Positions 1-8,448 of a stretch of 60,513 bases of DNA are shown piece by piece (position 1 is the first letter of the stretch; every line of letters begins with the position of its first letter). The translations under genes were made by a program, and so were the position numbers. The stretch comes from an uncultured Eubacteriales bacterium (lineage in GTDB: Bacteria; Bacillota; Clostridia; Christensenellales; CAG-917). Location of the stretch: the NCBI GenBank assembly GCA_900548005.1, contig URIZ01000012.1:1-60513 (forward strand), in the 5' to 3' direction. The notes under the pieces are model-generated. The model saw only the letters and a program-made list of their open reading frames with translations. It was not told the DNA's origin and searched no databases.

Positions 1-100
1 GGTGATAGGGAAAACACCTGAGGAAAGGGGAAAGTTGCATTAAAGTTTCAAACGCCACCCTTTGTAGAGCCGTGAACTTATAAAAAAACTAATCGGGCGC
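1..100 (+). repeat. R3 repeat, 3' end only (copy C, truncated by window edge)
   Basis: The block ending TTGTAGAGCCGTGAACTTAT (positions 61-80), followed by an A-run, matches the 3' ends of the two longer R3 copies near 20270 and 26659. The preceding GGGGAAAGTTGCATTAAAG also parallels copy B. Only the distal part lies in the window, so its 5' half cannot be judged. No gene is visible in positions 1-275. Confidence 0.6.
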
Positions 101-115
101 AATTGTTTGATTTTT

Positions 116-182
116 CGCTACGCTAGATCCTTCGACTTCGCTCAGGATGACAGATAGGGCGGGACACCCGCACCCGATTGGA
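116..182 (-). repeat. Partial R2-type intergenic repeat
   Basis: Contains the TCCTTCGACTTCGCTCAGGAT motif and a block whose reverse complement (CCAATCGGGTGCGGGTGTCC) closely resembles positions 9594-9613 at the end of R2 copy 2. It is therefore a partial copy, at least partly in the opposite orientation. The strand assignment is based on that tail match. Confidence 0.5.
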
Positions 183-226
183 ATATTCGGTGAAATACAT
201 ATTCTCCGAGCTCAAAATATGCAGTA

Positions 227-255
227 TTGAAAACTGAAAACATCTATGATAAAAT
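227..255 (+). promoter_or_regulatory. Promoter of the two-component operon
   Basis: TTGAAA (227-232) and TAAAAT (250-255) are separated by 17 bases. An AGGAG ribosome binding site follows, just before the ATG at 276. This is a sigma-A type match by inspection. Confidence 0.6.
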
Positions 256-275
256 AATATGTTGTAGGAGAAACT

Positions 276-1955
276 ATGCCCGCCAAGAAGAAAACGACAG
301 ACAAAAAACGTATCATTGATTTTGCCGTTTGCGTGGCTTTTTTCGTGGTGGCAGGCGTTTTGCAATACGTTGACGAAAGTTTGCAGCCGTTTTGGACAAA
401 GGTGTGTTCGATCACCGCAACGGTCATCTTTTTGATGCTCATATTTATGTGGGGATATTCCGTCAAAAATCGCATAGTGTCAAAATCCACGCAGCGAATG
501 GTGCTTGCGGTTGCATCGTTGTTGTTTTTTTGGTTGCTTATACGTTGCGTGAAGTACGAATTTTTGAATTCTTACGACAAAGCGGCGCGCTATTTGTGGT
601 ATTTATATTATGTTCCGCAATGTCTTGTGCCGCCCATAGCGTTGATTGCGGCTCTCAACGTCACAAAAAAGACAGACAAGCCGACAAGCAAGTGGATATA
701 TCTGATATTTGTCCCGGCGATTGTGCTGATTTTGTTGATACTCACCAACGACCTTCATCAAATGGCGTTCATATTCAAGCCGAATTTCGAGAGATTTTAC
801 TCTGACTACAAGCACGGAGTGGTGTATTATCTTGCGATAGGGTGGATGGTGTCGGTGACGCTTGCCGCGCTTGTGACTTTGGCGTTGAAATGCAGCATAT
901 CGGCGTGCAGAAAGCGGACTTGGCTGCCGCTGACGGTGTTTGCGGTGTGCACGATTGTGTGCATTCTGTGCTTTGTCTATGCCACAAAGTCCTACAAAGT
1001 GCCGGAATTGCTGTCTTTTTCCTTCATACTGACGTTTGAAAGCTGCATAGCCATAGGTCTTATTCCGTCCAACGAGAATTACGCCACCTATTTTGACGCG
1101 TCGGCGGTGTCGTCTGTCATAACCGACGAAAATCTCAATCCCGCATACCGCACGGCAAAGTCACCGATTGCAACATCGGAGCAGTATGAGCTTGCAAAAG
1201 CCAACGGACAGACTTTGCTTGACGAAGACACGCGCCTATCTCACAAGAGCATATCGGGCGGAAGCGTGTTTTATGCGGAAAATTTGACGCAAATCAACGA
1301 GCTGTTGCGAGAATTGTCCGTTGCAAGCGAAGAATTGTCCGAAGAGAGCGAGCTTATCGCCTACGAGAACGATTTGAAAGAGCGCAAAGCGAAAATCGAG
1401 CAAAAAAACCGCTTGTACGACAGGATCATGGCAACGGTGTCCGACGAGTTGAATTTTGTGCAAAATCTCGTTGCCGAAATTGACGAAAACTCCGAAGATT
1501 TCGAGCAAAACTTGCGCGGGGCGTGCGTGCGCCTTGCATACGTCAAGCGTAGGAGCAATCTTGAATTTATCAAGGACGTCGAGGAAGATATGGACATCAA
1601 CGAGATTGCTTTGTCGCTGAAAGAATCCCTTGGATATTTGTCCGATTGCGGCGTGACCACTATGTTTGTCGGCAATGCGAGCGGTGAGTATGACGGGCGG
1701 ATTTGCACGCTTGCGTACGACTTTTTTGAAGAGTGTATCGAGCGCGCGCTGCCCACGCTCACGGACGTGATAGTCAAGTTGTCGTCAAACGAGCAAACGC
1801 TGTCCGTGAGAGTCGTCACATCGGGCGCGCAAAAGGATTGCGCCGATTTTGAAAAGGAACAAATTGCCGAGTTTGGCGGTTATATAGACGTGAAAAGAGA
1901 AGACGATTGCGTGTATCAAACGCTGACTTTCAAGACAGGGGGTGCAACAAGATGA
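276..1955 (+). CDS. 7TM sensor protein with degenerate histidine-kinase C-terminus
   Basis: The protein has 559 residues. The first ~265 contain about seven hydrophobic segments and resemble the 7TM N-terminal region of some Firmicutes histidine kinases. A coiled-coil-prone stretch (~325-400) follows, then a region with the shape of a DHp/ATPase unit. I see no phospho-accepting His motif, and neither the DxGxG nor the GxG ATP-lid motifs; the N-box position reads FFEECIERAL. It is probably a membrane signal receiver that cannot bind ATP normally. It overlaps the next kinase by 4 bases (ATGA), so the two are translationally coupled and likely act as a pair. The start is supported by AGGAG 5 bases upstream. 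The signal sensed is unknown. Confidence 0.75.
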   Translation: MPAKKKTTDKKRIIDFAVCVAFFVVAGVLQYVDESLQPFWTKVCSITATVIFLMLIFMWGYSVKNRIVSKSTQRMVLAVASLLFFWLLIRCVKYEFLNSYDKAARYLWYLYYVPQCLVPPIALIAALNVTKKTDKPTSKWIYLIFVPAIVLILLILTNDLHQMAFIFKPNFERFYSDYKHGVVYYLAIGWMVSVTLAALVTLALKCSISACRKRTWLPLTVFAVCTIVCILCFVYATKSYKVPELLSFSFILTFESCIAIGLIPSNENYATYFDASAVSSVITDENLNPAYRTAKSPIATSEQYELAKANGQTLLDEDTRLSHKSISGGSVFYAENLTQINELLRELSVASEELSEESELIAYENDLKERKAKIEQKNRLYDRIMATVSDELNFVQNLVAEIDENSEDFEQNLRGACVRLAYVKRRSNLEFIKDVEEDMDINEIALSLKESLGYLSDCGVTTMFVGNASGEYDGRICTLAYDFFEECIERALPTLTDVIVKLSSNEQTLSVRVVTSGAQKDCADFEKEQIAEFGGYIDVKREDDCVYQTLTFKTGGATR

Positions 1956-3238
1956 CGTTTGCTTCCGCTCCTAATTATCTTCAAAAAAGCATACTCATAG
2001 CGTTCTTGCTTGCGGTTGTGCTGTCGGTGTGCGTGATGCATCTGACCTTCAAGCGCAAGATGAAGTGGCCGTATGCGCTTGTGTGCGCGATCACGTCCTT
2101 GTCAAGCGTCTTTTCGCTCATAAGCATATTGTCTTTTGCCAAAACGTATGACGGCGAAGAATATCACGTCATATCCATGTTTGCGGCAAACGTACCCATT
2201 TGGGTGCTGTTTGTCATCGCCAACGTGATTATTGTCCTTGCTATCGTCATATTTGCAATCGGGCACAAACACGTCAAAACACGGCTCTCCAACATGAGCG
2301 TAAAAGAGAGTTTCGACACCTTGCCGAGCGGAATATGTTTTGCCAAAAAGAACGGGATTCCGAGGCTTGTCAATGTCAAAATCAACGACCTTTGCATAGA
2401 AACGACGGGCAAAACTTTGCTTGACGCCAACAAGTTTTGGGGCGTGTTGACGGGAGAAAAACCGCTTGTTTGCGCAGAGCGAGTGCGGCTTGGCAACAAG
2501 CCCATCGTCAAGACGCAGACGGGGCAAGTGTACTCTTTCAAGCGGCTTGAACACTTCATAAACGGAGAGCCGATCTATGAGATCATCGCAACGGACGTGA
2601 CGAGAAGATACGCTCTTTCCGTTGACTTGAGCAAAAAGAACAAAGAGATCGAATCTTTCAACAAGCGCATGCGCGAGTACGGCGAAAACATAGAAGAACT
2701 CACCGCCCAAAAGGAGACGCTCAACGCAAAAATCCGCACGCATGACGAGCTTGGCAAGCTGTTGCTCGCAACACGCAAAACGCTTGCCGCCAACCCGAGC
2801 GCAGAAGAAAAACGTCGCTTGCTTGCCACGTGGCAAAAGGATCTTGCGTGCTTTTTGGGCACCAAAGAGAGCGTGTCTTCCGACACCTACGGCGGACTGT
2901 TCAGAGCGGCAAAAGCGGTGGGTGTGACGGTGGAAGTGGAAGGTGAAAAGCCTTGCGACAAGCGGCTGAAAAAGATTGTCGTCACAAGCGCGATTGAGTG
3001 CATCACAAACACTGTTAAACATGCAAAAGGGGACTTTATACACTTGAAATTGACTGATAAAGGCTCTGTTTTGCAAATTGAGATAACCAACAACGGTACG
3101 CCACCCAATGGCAAAATCATCGAAGGCGGCGGTTTTTCTTCCTTGCGCGCGCTGTGCGAAAGAGAAGGCGGAAGGATGACGATTGCAAGCAGCCCCGAGT
3201 TTTTGTTGACAATCGTTTTGCCGAAAGGAGATTTATGA
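1952..3238 (+). CDS. Membrane histidine kinase (second kinase of the pair)
   Basis: The protein has 428 residues. Three hydrophobic segments lie near 10-30, 40-60 and 78-105, then a PAS-like region (~120-220), a coiled coil (~230-270) and a His-containing DHp segment (THDELGKLL) like that of NarL-partner kinases. The C-terminal ATPase domain keeps an N-box (ECITNTVKHAKG), a G1-like ITNNGTPP and a G2-like GGGFSSLRAL. Unlike its upstream partner it looks catalytically competent. The ATG overlaps the previous stop (ATGA), and its own stop overlaps the regulator start the same way, so all three genes form one tightly coupled operon. It presumably phosphorylates the regulator encoded at 3235. Confidence 0.8.
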   Translation: MTFASAPNYLQKSILIAFLLAVVLSVCVMHLTFKRKMKWPYALVCAITSLSSVFSLISILSFAKTYDGEEYHVISMFAANVPIWVLFVIANVIIVLAIVIFAIGHKHVKTRLSNMSVKESFDTLPSGICFAKKNGIPRLVNVKINDLCIETTGKTLLDANKFWGVLTGEKPLVCAERVRLGNKPIVKTQTGQVYSFKRLEHFINGEPIYEIIATDVTRRYALSVDLSKKNKEIESFNKRMREYGENIEELTAQKETLNAKIRTHDELGKLLLATRKTLAANPSAEEKRRLLATWQKDLACFLGTKESVSSDTYGGLFRAAKAVGVTVEVEGEKPCDKRLKKIVVTSAIECITNTVKHAKGDFIHLKLTDKGSVLQIEITNNGTPPNGKIIEGGGFSSLRALCEREGGRMTIASSPEFLLTIVLPKGDL

Positions 3239-3885
3239 AAGACGGAAAATACTCTGTTTTGATTGTGGAAGACCACGCAATGCCCATGCAACTGTTTGAG
3301 CATTTTGTGCAATCGTCCGACAAATACACGCTTGCAAAAAGCATAGACTGCGCCGCTTTTGCCGAGATATATTGTATGTCGGGGCAAGTGGATCTCATCC
3401 TTATGGACGTGGTGACTGCCGACGGCGCAAGCGGACTTGACGCCGCCGAGAAAATCAAGAAAAAATATCCGAAGACCAAGATAATCATCGTCACGAGCAT
3501 GCCCGAGTGCTCCTACATTTCGCGCGCAAAAAAACTTGGCGCGGAAGGGTTTTGGTACAAGGACACAAGCAAAGAGAGCATACTCTGCGTCATGGACAGG
3601 GTGATGAGCGGCGAGATTGTCTATCCCGACGGATTGCAGACGGTGGACGTGGGGCTTGCAAAGAGCAATGAGTTCACCGACAAAGAGCTTGTGGTGCTCA
3701 GGTTTATGACGGGCGGATACAGCAATCAAGAGATCGCCGACAAGCTGGGCGTATCGCTAAACGCCGTGAAGAAACACATCTCCAATATGCTTGACAAGAC
3801 GGGGCTGCGCTCTCGCACGGAGCTTGCGGTGAGAGCAAGAGAAACGGGGCTTGTGATCCTTGACAGAACAGAAGACGATATCTGA
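3235..3885 (+). CDS. LuxR/NarL-type response regulator
   Basis: The protein has 216 residues. The N-terminal receiver domain has the acidic pair E12-D13, the phospho-acceptor D58 (LILMDV), a conserved Thr/Ser after strand 4 (IIVTS) and K109-type lysine (FWYKD). The C-terminal four-helix LuxR HTH spans about 150-205 (NQEIADKLGVSLNAVKKHI). It is a DNA-binding regulator, phosphorylated most likely by the kinase encoded immediately upstream, whose stop codon its ATG overlaps. A GGAG ribosome site lies 6 bases upstream. Target genes are not evident, though the orphan receiver 456 bases downstream could belong to the same circuit. Confidence 0.9.
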   Translation: MKDGKYSVLIVEDHAMPMQLFEHFVQSSDKYTLAKSIDCAAFAEIYCMSGQVDLILMDVVTADGASGLDAAEKIKKKYPKTKIIIVTSMPECSYISRAKKLGAEGFWYKDTSKESILCVMDRVMSGEIVYPDGLQTVDVGLAKSNEFTDKELVVLRFMTGGYSNQEIADKLGVSLNAVKKHISNMLDKTGLRSRTELAVRARETGLVILDRTEDDI

Positions 3886-4000
3886 CAAGCGAGAAAGAAA
3901 AGAAATATAGAATTTTAAGATATATTTTGAAGTTGCACATTTCGTGTATAAGTGCGCTTTGAATAAGGTTTAGTTTCGGGCGCATAAAGTATTAATTTTT

Positions 4001-4180
4001 CCATATTGTCATTGCGAGCGCAAGCGTGGCAATCTCGCGGGAGCGGAATGATGAAAAATGACGTGTATATAGTGACGTTTCGTTTCCACGAGATTCTTAG
4101 CTTACGCTCAGAATGACAAGGAATATTTGGGTTTTACCGCTTAAACCACCAAGCCGACAATCTTGCGAAATTGCGGCTTG
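4001..4180 (+). repeat. R2 dispersed repeat, copy 1
   Basis: About 180 bases, strongly similar to 9450-9660. Shared blocks are CATATTGTCATTGCGAGCG, AAGCGTGGCAATCTCGCGG, GCGGAATGATG, ATATAGTGACGTTTCG, TTTCCACGAGAT, then AGGATGACA/AGAATGACA and a GGGTTTTACCG-like tail. Short inverted pairs (ATTGC/GCAAT and ATTCT/AGAAT) are visible. Repeats with CATTGCGAGCG/GGCAATCTC and CTCAGGATGACA motifs occur in intergenic regions of many unrelated bacterial genomes; their function is unknown. Confidence 0.8.
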
Positions 4181-4190
4181 TTTTTTTTAT
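4150..4190 (+). terminator. Intrinsic terminator at the end of R2 copy 1
   Basis: CAAGCCG and CAAT pair with ATTG and CGGCTTG around an 8-base loop, followed by eight T residues. It would stop transcription reading through from the two-component operon. The copy-2 equivalent near 9630 has lost the pairing. Confidence 0.65.
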
Positions 4191-4230
4191 TCCAAAAATA
4201 TTCAAAAATTTCCAAAAAAGTTGCTTTGAA

Positions 4231-4246
4231 GTACCCGAACGGGTAC
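4231..4246. promoter_or_regulatory. Perfect palindrome, candidate operator
   Basis: GTACCCG-AA-CGGGTAC is a perfect 7-base inverted repeat with a 2-base centre. It lies about 25 bases upstream of a weak -10-like TATTAT (4270-4275) and ~95 bases before the orphan receiver gene. It could be an operator for a dimeric regulator such as the LuxR-type protein encoded upstream. That link is inference. Confidence 0.4.
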
Positions 4247-4341
4247 TGTGGCGCATATATTGGTTGTGTTATTATGTACACGTAAAGAAACGTTTTATAT
4301 CCGCGCGTGTGGATTTTGCGGATTGAAAGAAGAAGGTTTGG

Positions 4342-4725
4342 ATGAAAAGGACTGTGTTGGCGATACGAAACCGACTCATTCTCGAAGCGGTGACGCTTGC
4401 TTTGAAAAAGGCGGGTTTTTGCGTGGCGCGCTCGACGTCGCAAGACGAGGCGCAGATTTTGCTTGCATGCGAGGCGACCTATGCCAATCTTCTTGTGATG
4501 GACGTTGCAAGGTCGGGGGACGGCACGTATGAGAGCCGCGCCGAAACGGTGCAAGCGGCAAAGCGCAAAAATCCCGATCTGAAAATCGCGCTTCTTTGTG
4601 ACAACGTATCCGACGGGGACGTTGCCTACAAAGTGAAACGAGCCAAGGAAGAAGGCTTGATTGACGCGTTTTTCTACGAATCCGTGCCGTCCGACTATCT
4701 TGTGGACGCTCTCGACTCGTTGTAA
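4342..4725 (+). CDS. Stand-alone receiver-like protein, degenerate
   Basis: The protein has 127 residues with the alpha/beta pattern of a CheY-type receiver and nothing else. The phospho-acceptor equivalent D54 (LLVMDV) is present. The acidic pair at the end of strand 1 is missing (VLAIRNR), the strand-4 Thr/Ser is Cys (ALLCDN), and the strand-5 lysine is replaced (FFYES). It is thus probably a pseudo-receiver that does not cycle phosphate normally. The GAAGAAGG upstream is a weak ribosome site. Its position downstream of a LuxR-type two-component operon suggests a modulatory role, but it has its own upstream palindrome and may be separately transcribed. Confidence 0.65.
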   Translation: MKRTVLAIRNRLILEAVTLALKKAGFCVARSTSQDEAQILLACEATYANLLVMDVARSGDGTYESRAETVQAAKRKNPDLKIALLCDNVSDGDVAYKVKRAKEEGLIDAFFYESVPSDYLVDALDSL

Positions 4726-4789
4726 GGGGCGGACAAAACAATATGCGCCAAAAATCGCCAAAAGCATAGATAAAACGACAAAGCAAAAC

Positions 4790-4889
4790 GGACAAAAGTC
4801 GATAAAAGCGGACAAAAGTCGATAATGGCGGACAAAAACCGATAACAACCAATAACAACCGACAACAACGGACAAAAGCGGACAAAAAC
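4790..4889 (+). repeat. 20-base tandem repeat array in a lipoprotein leader
   Basis: Five units of period 20 start at 4790, 4810, 4830, 4850 and 4870. The first reads GGACAAAAGTCGATAAAAGC; later units drift. The array is purine and A rich, nearly free of U on the sense strand, and continues as A-rich sequence to the GGAG ribosome site of the lipoprotein at 4952. It is non-coding, and long opposite-strand reading frames here are an artefact of the repeat. Confidence 0.75.
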
Positions 4890-4951
4890 TATCGGTAACA
4901 ACCAAAAACAAACATAAACAACCCCAAATAAACAAAAAACGGAGAAAAAAT

Positions 4952-5911
4952 ATGAGAAGAAAATCAATCATCGCAATTGTTGCAACCATATTGGTGCTTG
5001 CCGTGTCCGTTGCCGTGTTTGCGGCTTGCGACAAAAATAGCGGAGAACACCACTTTTCTGAAGGTTGGAGCGTTGACGAAACGCACCATTGGCACGAATG
5101 TGTCGACAAGGGCTGCAAGGAGATCAAAGACAAAGCTCCGCACAGCTGGAACAATGGCAGCGTAAAAGTCGAGCCGACCACCGAGAAGGACGGCGAGATG
5201 TTGTACACTTGCCTTGTTTGCCACAAAGAGAGAACGGACAGCATCCCCAAACTCACCGCCGAAAAGACGTACACAATCACCTTTGACAGCAAGGGCGGCA
5301 GTGAAGTGCAACCCATCAAGGCGAGCGCAGGCGCGGCGATAACCGCCCCGAGCGATCCGACCAAAGACGGCGTTGTCTTTGCAGGCTGGTATGAGAGCGA
5401 AGACGGCGGCGTAACGCTTGCGGACAAGGCTTTTGAGTTTTCATACATGCCGGCAAGAGTGTTCACGCTGTACGCAAAGTGGGCGAGTGCAGACATAAAG
5501 GGCAAGACCTTCAAGAAGATTGACGCCATTGTCGAGTGGGATTCCGAAGCCGCCAAGCAGGCGATACTCAAGGAAATGGAAATGACGGAAGAAGATTTTA
5601 TGAAATATGTCGGTTCGTCAAAGGTCATGTTTGAGTTTGCGGCTGACAACAACACCGTGACGGTGACTTTCGATCAAGCCCCGGGCGAAGAAGGCTCTCA
5701 AGGCAGGGGTACGTTGCTGTACAGAATCAAAGGTAATGCCATTGTGTTTTATGACAATCAAGAAGATATGGACAAAGAGATTGTCGCTCACAAATACGGA
5801 TTGTTGGTTGGCTCGACTTTTGAGTTGTCGGCAGACAAAACAAGCATTGTGCAGACCAACATCCAAGAAGGCTTAGGCACGACAAAATATATTTATTCCA
5901 TTGCCAAATAA
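4952..5911 (+). CDS. Surface lipoprotein with InlB-type (Listeria-Bacteroides) repeat
   Basis: The protein has 319 residues. A lipoprotein signal peptide ends in VFAAC (Cys ~26). A His/Cys module follows (HHWHEC, then LYTCLVCHKE), spaced like a metal-binding or disulfide repeat; two copies of the same module occur in the next protein. Residues ~110-178 form one InlB B-type repeat (YTITFDSKGG ... FTLYAKW). The C-terminal ~140 residues are unrecognised and beta-rich. It is probably anchored in the membrane facing outward. The start is set by CGGAG 9 bases upstream. The leader contains the 20-base tandem array. Its function is unknown, perhaps adhesion or ligand binding. Confidence 0.8.
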   Translation: MRRKSIIAIVATILVLAVSVAVFAACDKNSGEHHFSEGWSVDETHHWHECVDKGCKEIKDKAPHSWNNGSVKVEPTTEKDGEMLYTCLVCHKERTDSIPKLTAEKTYTITFDSKGGSEVQPIKASAGAAITAPSDPTKDGVVFAGWYESEDGGVTLADKAFEFSYMPARVFTLYAKWASADIKGKTFKKIDAIVEWDSEAAKQAILKEMEMTEEDFMKYVGSSKVMFEFAADNNTVTVTFDQAPGEEGSQGRGTLLYRIKGNAIVFYDNQEDMDKEIVAHKYGLLVGSTFELSADKTSIVQTNIQEGLGTTKYIYSIAK

Positions 5912-6033
5912 CAGCGCGAGCAGGGCGTAAGTGGCAACACGCAAAAATCGCAATAAAACTCAACCGGGTTTCATGTCGCAATATCCGTTGCGACCGGAAA
6001 TATACAAACTAAATCCATAAAAGGAGAAAAACT
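5912..6033 (+). other. Short leader with perfect hairpin before second lipoprotein gene
   Basis: GTCGCAA (5975-5981) and TTGCGAC (5988-5994) form a perfect 7-base stem around TATCCG, inside a weaker CCGG/CCGG pair. No T-run follows, so this is not an intrinsic terminator. It may be an mRNA structure in the leader of the following gene. Confidence 0.4.
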
Positions 6034-8403
6034 ATGAAAAGAAAATCAATCACTATACTTCTTGCCGTAGTGTTGGTGCTTGTCATGTCGTTGACGGTTT
6101 TGTCGGCGTGCAACAAAAAGCACAACTATTCTGCGGACTGGAAGAGCGACGCGGACGGGCATTGGCACGAGTGCGTCACAAAGAAACACACTGACACCAC
6201 TCCCAAAGAGAATCACGTGTGGGACGCAGGCGTTGTGCGCACTGCGGCAACCGAAGATGCAAAGGGCGTGATGGTGTACACCTGCACGATCTGCAAGTTT
6301 GAAAAAACAGAAGAGATCCCCGCTCTCGGACACTCTTTTGACACAAGCACTTGGAAGTTTGACACGCAAACCCACTGGCATCCCGCCACTTGCGCGCATA
6401 CCGATTTGAAGGGCGACGAAGCGCCGCACGCTTGGGGCGGCGGTGTTGAAACCACTCCCGCAGGCTATGGCACGGCAGGTGAAAAGACCTTCACTTGCAC
6501 GGTGTGCAAGACAACCAAGAAAGAGCCTATTGCCGCTCTCGATGCAAAAGCCAACACGGTTGAAATCAACGCGGCTCTCGACAAGACGTACGACAAGACC
6601 GCCGCAGTGCTTGCTCAAGACAAAGTCAGCCGCAAAGGCGACGGCGCAATCAAGATCGAATACAAGCTCAAATCCGCAGCGGACACCGCCTACACCTTGA
6701 CCGCTCCCGTCAACGCAGGCGAGTACACAGTGAGAGTTACCGTTGCCGCCACGGCGGAATGGAAAGAAGGCTCTGCCAGCAAAGATTTCACCATTGCAAA
6801 GAAGGCTCTTTCTGCCACTGCAACCAAAGTGTATGACGGCAATGCAAATCTTGTTGCAACGCTCTCGAACGTTGTTGCAGGCGACACAGTCAGCGCAACG
6901 ATCACCATGGCAAGCAAAAATGTCGGCGCAGCCGTCAAAGAAATTGCTCTTGCAGGCGCGAATAAGGACAACTACACTCTTGCAACTGCAAACGTCACGG
7001 CAAGCATCACCGCAAAGAAACTCACCGCAAGCGGAACGAAAGTTTATGACAATGACAACGTCATTGAAAGCGGCAAAGTGACGCTCAACGGCATTGTTGC
7101 AGGCGACACAGTCAGCGCAACGATCACCATGTCATCCAACGACGTTGGCGCAACCGTGGGCTTTGCAACTCTTCAAGGCGCAGACAAAGGCAACTACACT
7201 CTTGAGGACAAAGACGTCACGGGCGAGATCACAAAAGCAACGATAGAAGGCTTTGCGATCGCAAACGCAAACGCATTTGCAAACGGCTTCAAAGTGGGCG
7301 AACCAATCCCTGCTCCCACAACCGATTATGAAGAATTCGGTGAAGGCTATGGCGCAATAACAACCGTTTGGGAAGTGAATAACGGCACAAATTGGACTGC
7401 CACCACAAGCGAAAACGCAATGAAAGCCGCAGGCGAGTATAGAGTGAGCATCAACTATGCAGAAGGCGACAACTATTTTGCGGCAACCACCGGCTACACG
7501 ACGTTCACGGTGTCCGTGAAGGAAAGAACTCTTACAGTTAGAAGCGTCGAAAGTAAAACGTATGATGGCGCGGCTGTTGCAAACTTCAACTACGGTGCCC
7601 TTGTTAATAAATTGTCCACCCCCTCGGTTGAAGGCGGACAAAACTATACGCTTATTACCAGCGGCGAGCAATATGTTGAGTACCGCAAACAAGGTGAATC
7701 AATCTATACAAAGGTCACAAGCACTTACATCCCCAAAAATGCTGGCACTTATGAATATCGTATCGGTATCAAAGCAACTGCAGAATGGGGCGAAGTGGTG
7801 TCAGATGTGAAAACCTTCACAATTGCACAAGTCGAAATCCAATATGAGCAGTCCTATATGACGACCACAAACTACATGTCGAACAATCGTTTGGGACTTA
7901 AAACATATATGCTGGTTGGAAGCGAGATGATATCCGTAAGCATTGACAACAGCAAGGCGGGGTTGGTGACAACAAGTGAAGGGTATGTAAAAAAAGATCA
8001 AAAGAAGGTGCTTGAGATTGCATCCGGCAGCTTTATACTCACCGCGAGCAGCGGCACAAATGTCAACAATTACAAACTCGTAACACGCAACAATATGCAA
8101 ACAAAGATTGAGGTCGCGATTGCTCCGTCAGAGAAAGGCATCACCGCCTCGGTTAGAACTGTCTTAGTATCAGGGGATGTATATTTGAAGGTAAGACAAG
8201 GATATTTTGCGCCGGGACAAACGGTGGTGGCATACGACTCGACCGGCTCGCAATTGTTTGAAACGAAGGTAAAAGAGATCAGAACCGTAGACAAAGGAAC
8301 GTTGAGCAGTTGCGCGATTCCTTCCGACGGAGAGATCAGAGTTGTGATTGACTTGACAGGTATCACAAATGCTAGCAAAATGTCAAGCCTTGTGGTAAAA
8401 TAA
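6034..8403 (+). CDS. Large surface lipoprotein with His/Cys modules and MBG/YDG-type repeats
   Basis: The protein has 789 residues. The signal peptide ends at LSAC (Cys ~26). Two copies of the His/Cys module follow (HWHEC ... YTCTIC and HWHPATC ... FTCTVC, ~28-170). Next come repeated beta modules with KVYDGNAN/KVYDNDN and NKDNYTL/DKGNYTL signatures, typical of YDG/MBG-type Ig-like domains (~185-420), then further beta-rich repeats (EYRVSINYAEG, KTYDGAAV). The last ~180 residues are unrecognised. It is likely an outward-facing stalk with a terminal effector region. AAGGAG lies upstream. The shared His/Cys module with the previous gene points to duplication. A strong terminator follows. Confidence 0.8.
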   Translation: MKRKSITILLAVVLVLVMSLTVLSACNKKHNYSADWKSDADGHWHECVTKKHTDTTPKENHVWDAGVVRTAATEDAKGVMVYTCTICKFEKTEEIPALGHSFDTSTWKFDTQTHWHPATCAHTDLKGDEAPHAWGGGVETTPAGYGTAGEKTFTCTVCKTTKKEPIAALDAKANTVEINAALDKTYDKTAAVLAQDKVSRKGDGAIKIEYKLKSAADTAYTLTAPVNAGEYTVRVTVAATAEWKEGSASKDFTIAKKALSATATKVYDGNANLVATLSNVVAGDTVSATITMASKNVGAAVKEIALAGANKDNYTLATANVTASITAKKLTASGTKVYDNDNVIESGKVTLNGIVAGDTVSATITMSSNDVGATVGFATLQGADKGNYTLEDKDVTGEITKATIEGFAIANANAFANGFKVGEPIPAPTTDYEEFGEGYGAITTVWEVNNGTNWTATTSENAMKAAGEYRVSINYAEGDNYFAATTGYTTFTVSVKERTLTVRSVESKTYDGAAVANFNYGALVNKLSTPSVEGGQNYTLITSGEQYVEYRKQGESIYTKVTSTYIPKNAGTYEYRIGIKATAEWGEVVSDVKTFTIAQVEIQYEQSYMTTTNYMSNNRLGLKTYMLVGSEMISVSIDNSKAGLVTTSEGYVKKDQKKVLEIASGSFILTASSGTNVNNYKLVTRNNMQTKIEVAIAPSEKGITASVRTVLVSGDVYLKVRQGYFAPGQTVVAYDSTGSQLFETKVKEIRTVDKGTLSSCAIPSDGEIRVVIDLTGITNASKMSSLVVK

Positions 8404-8448
8404 AATCAACGCTATCTTAACCGACAATTCGGTCGGATAGACAACAAT

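Larger units (their letters stand above)
3886..4341. other. Intergenic region: R2 repeat, terminator and palindrome
   Basis: No supportable gene lies in these 456 bases. The region holds a full R2 repeat, an intrinsic terminator at its end, and a perfect palindrome in front of the next gene, each listed separately. The first ~110 bases are AT-rich without recognisable structure. Confidence 0.7.

Noticed and set aside
4001..4190. CRISPR-like or tRNA-like reading of the R2 repeats
   Set aside because: Copies are 5 kb apart rather than arrayed with spacers, there are no cas genes, and no cloverleaf can be drawn. No CRISPR array or tRNA was found anywhere in the window.
4141..5655. 504-codon minus-strand frame across the tandem repeat and lipoprotein gene
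   Set aside because: It runs through an R2 terminator, a 20-base repeat array and a convincing plus-strand lipoprotein gene. The hydrophobic translation comes from the A-rich array.
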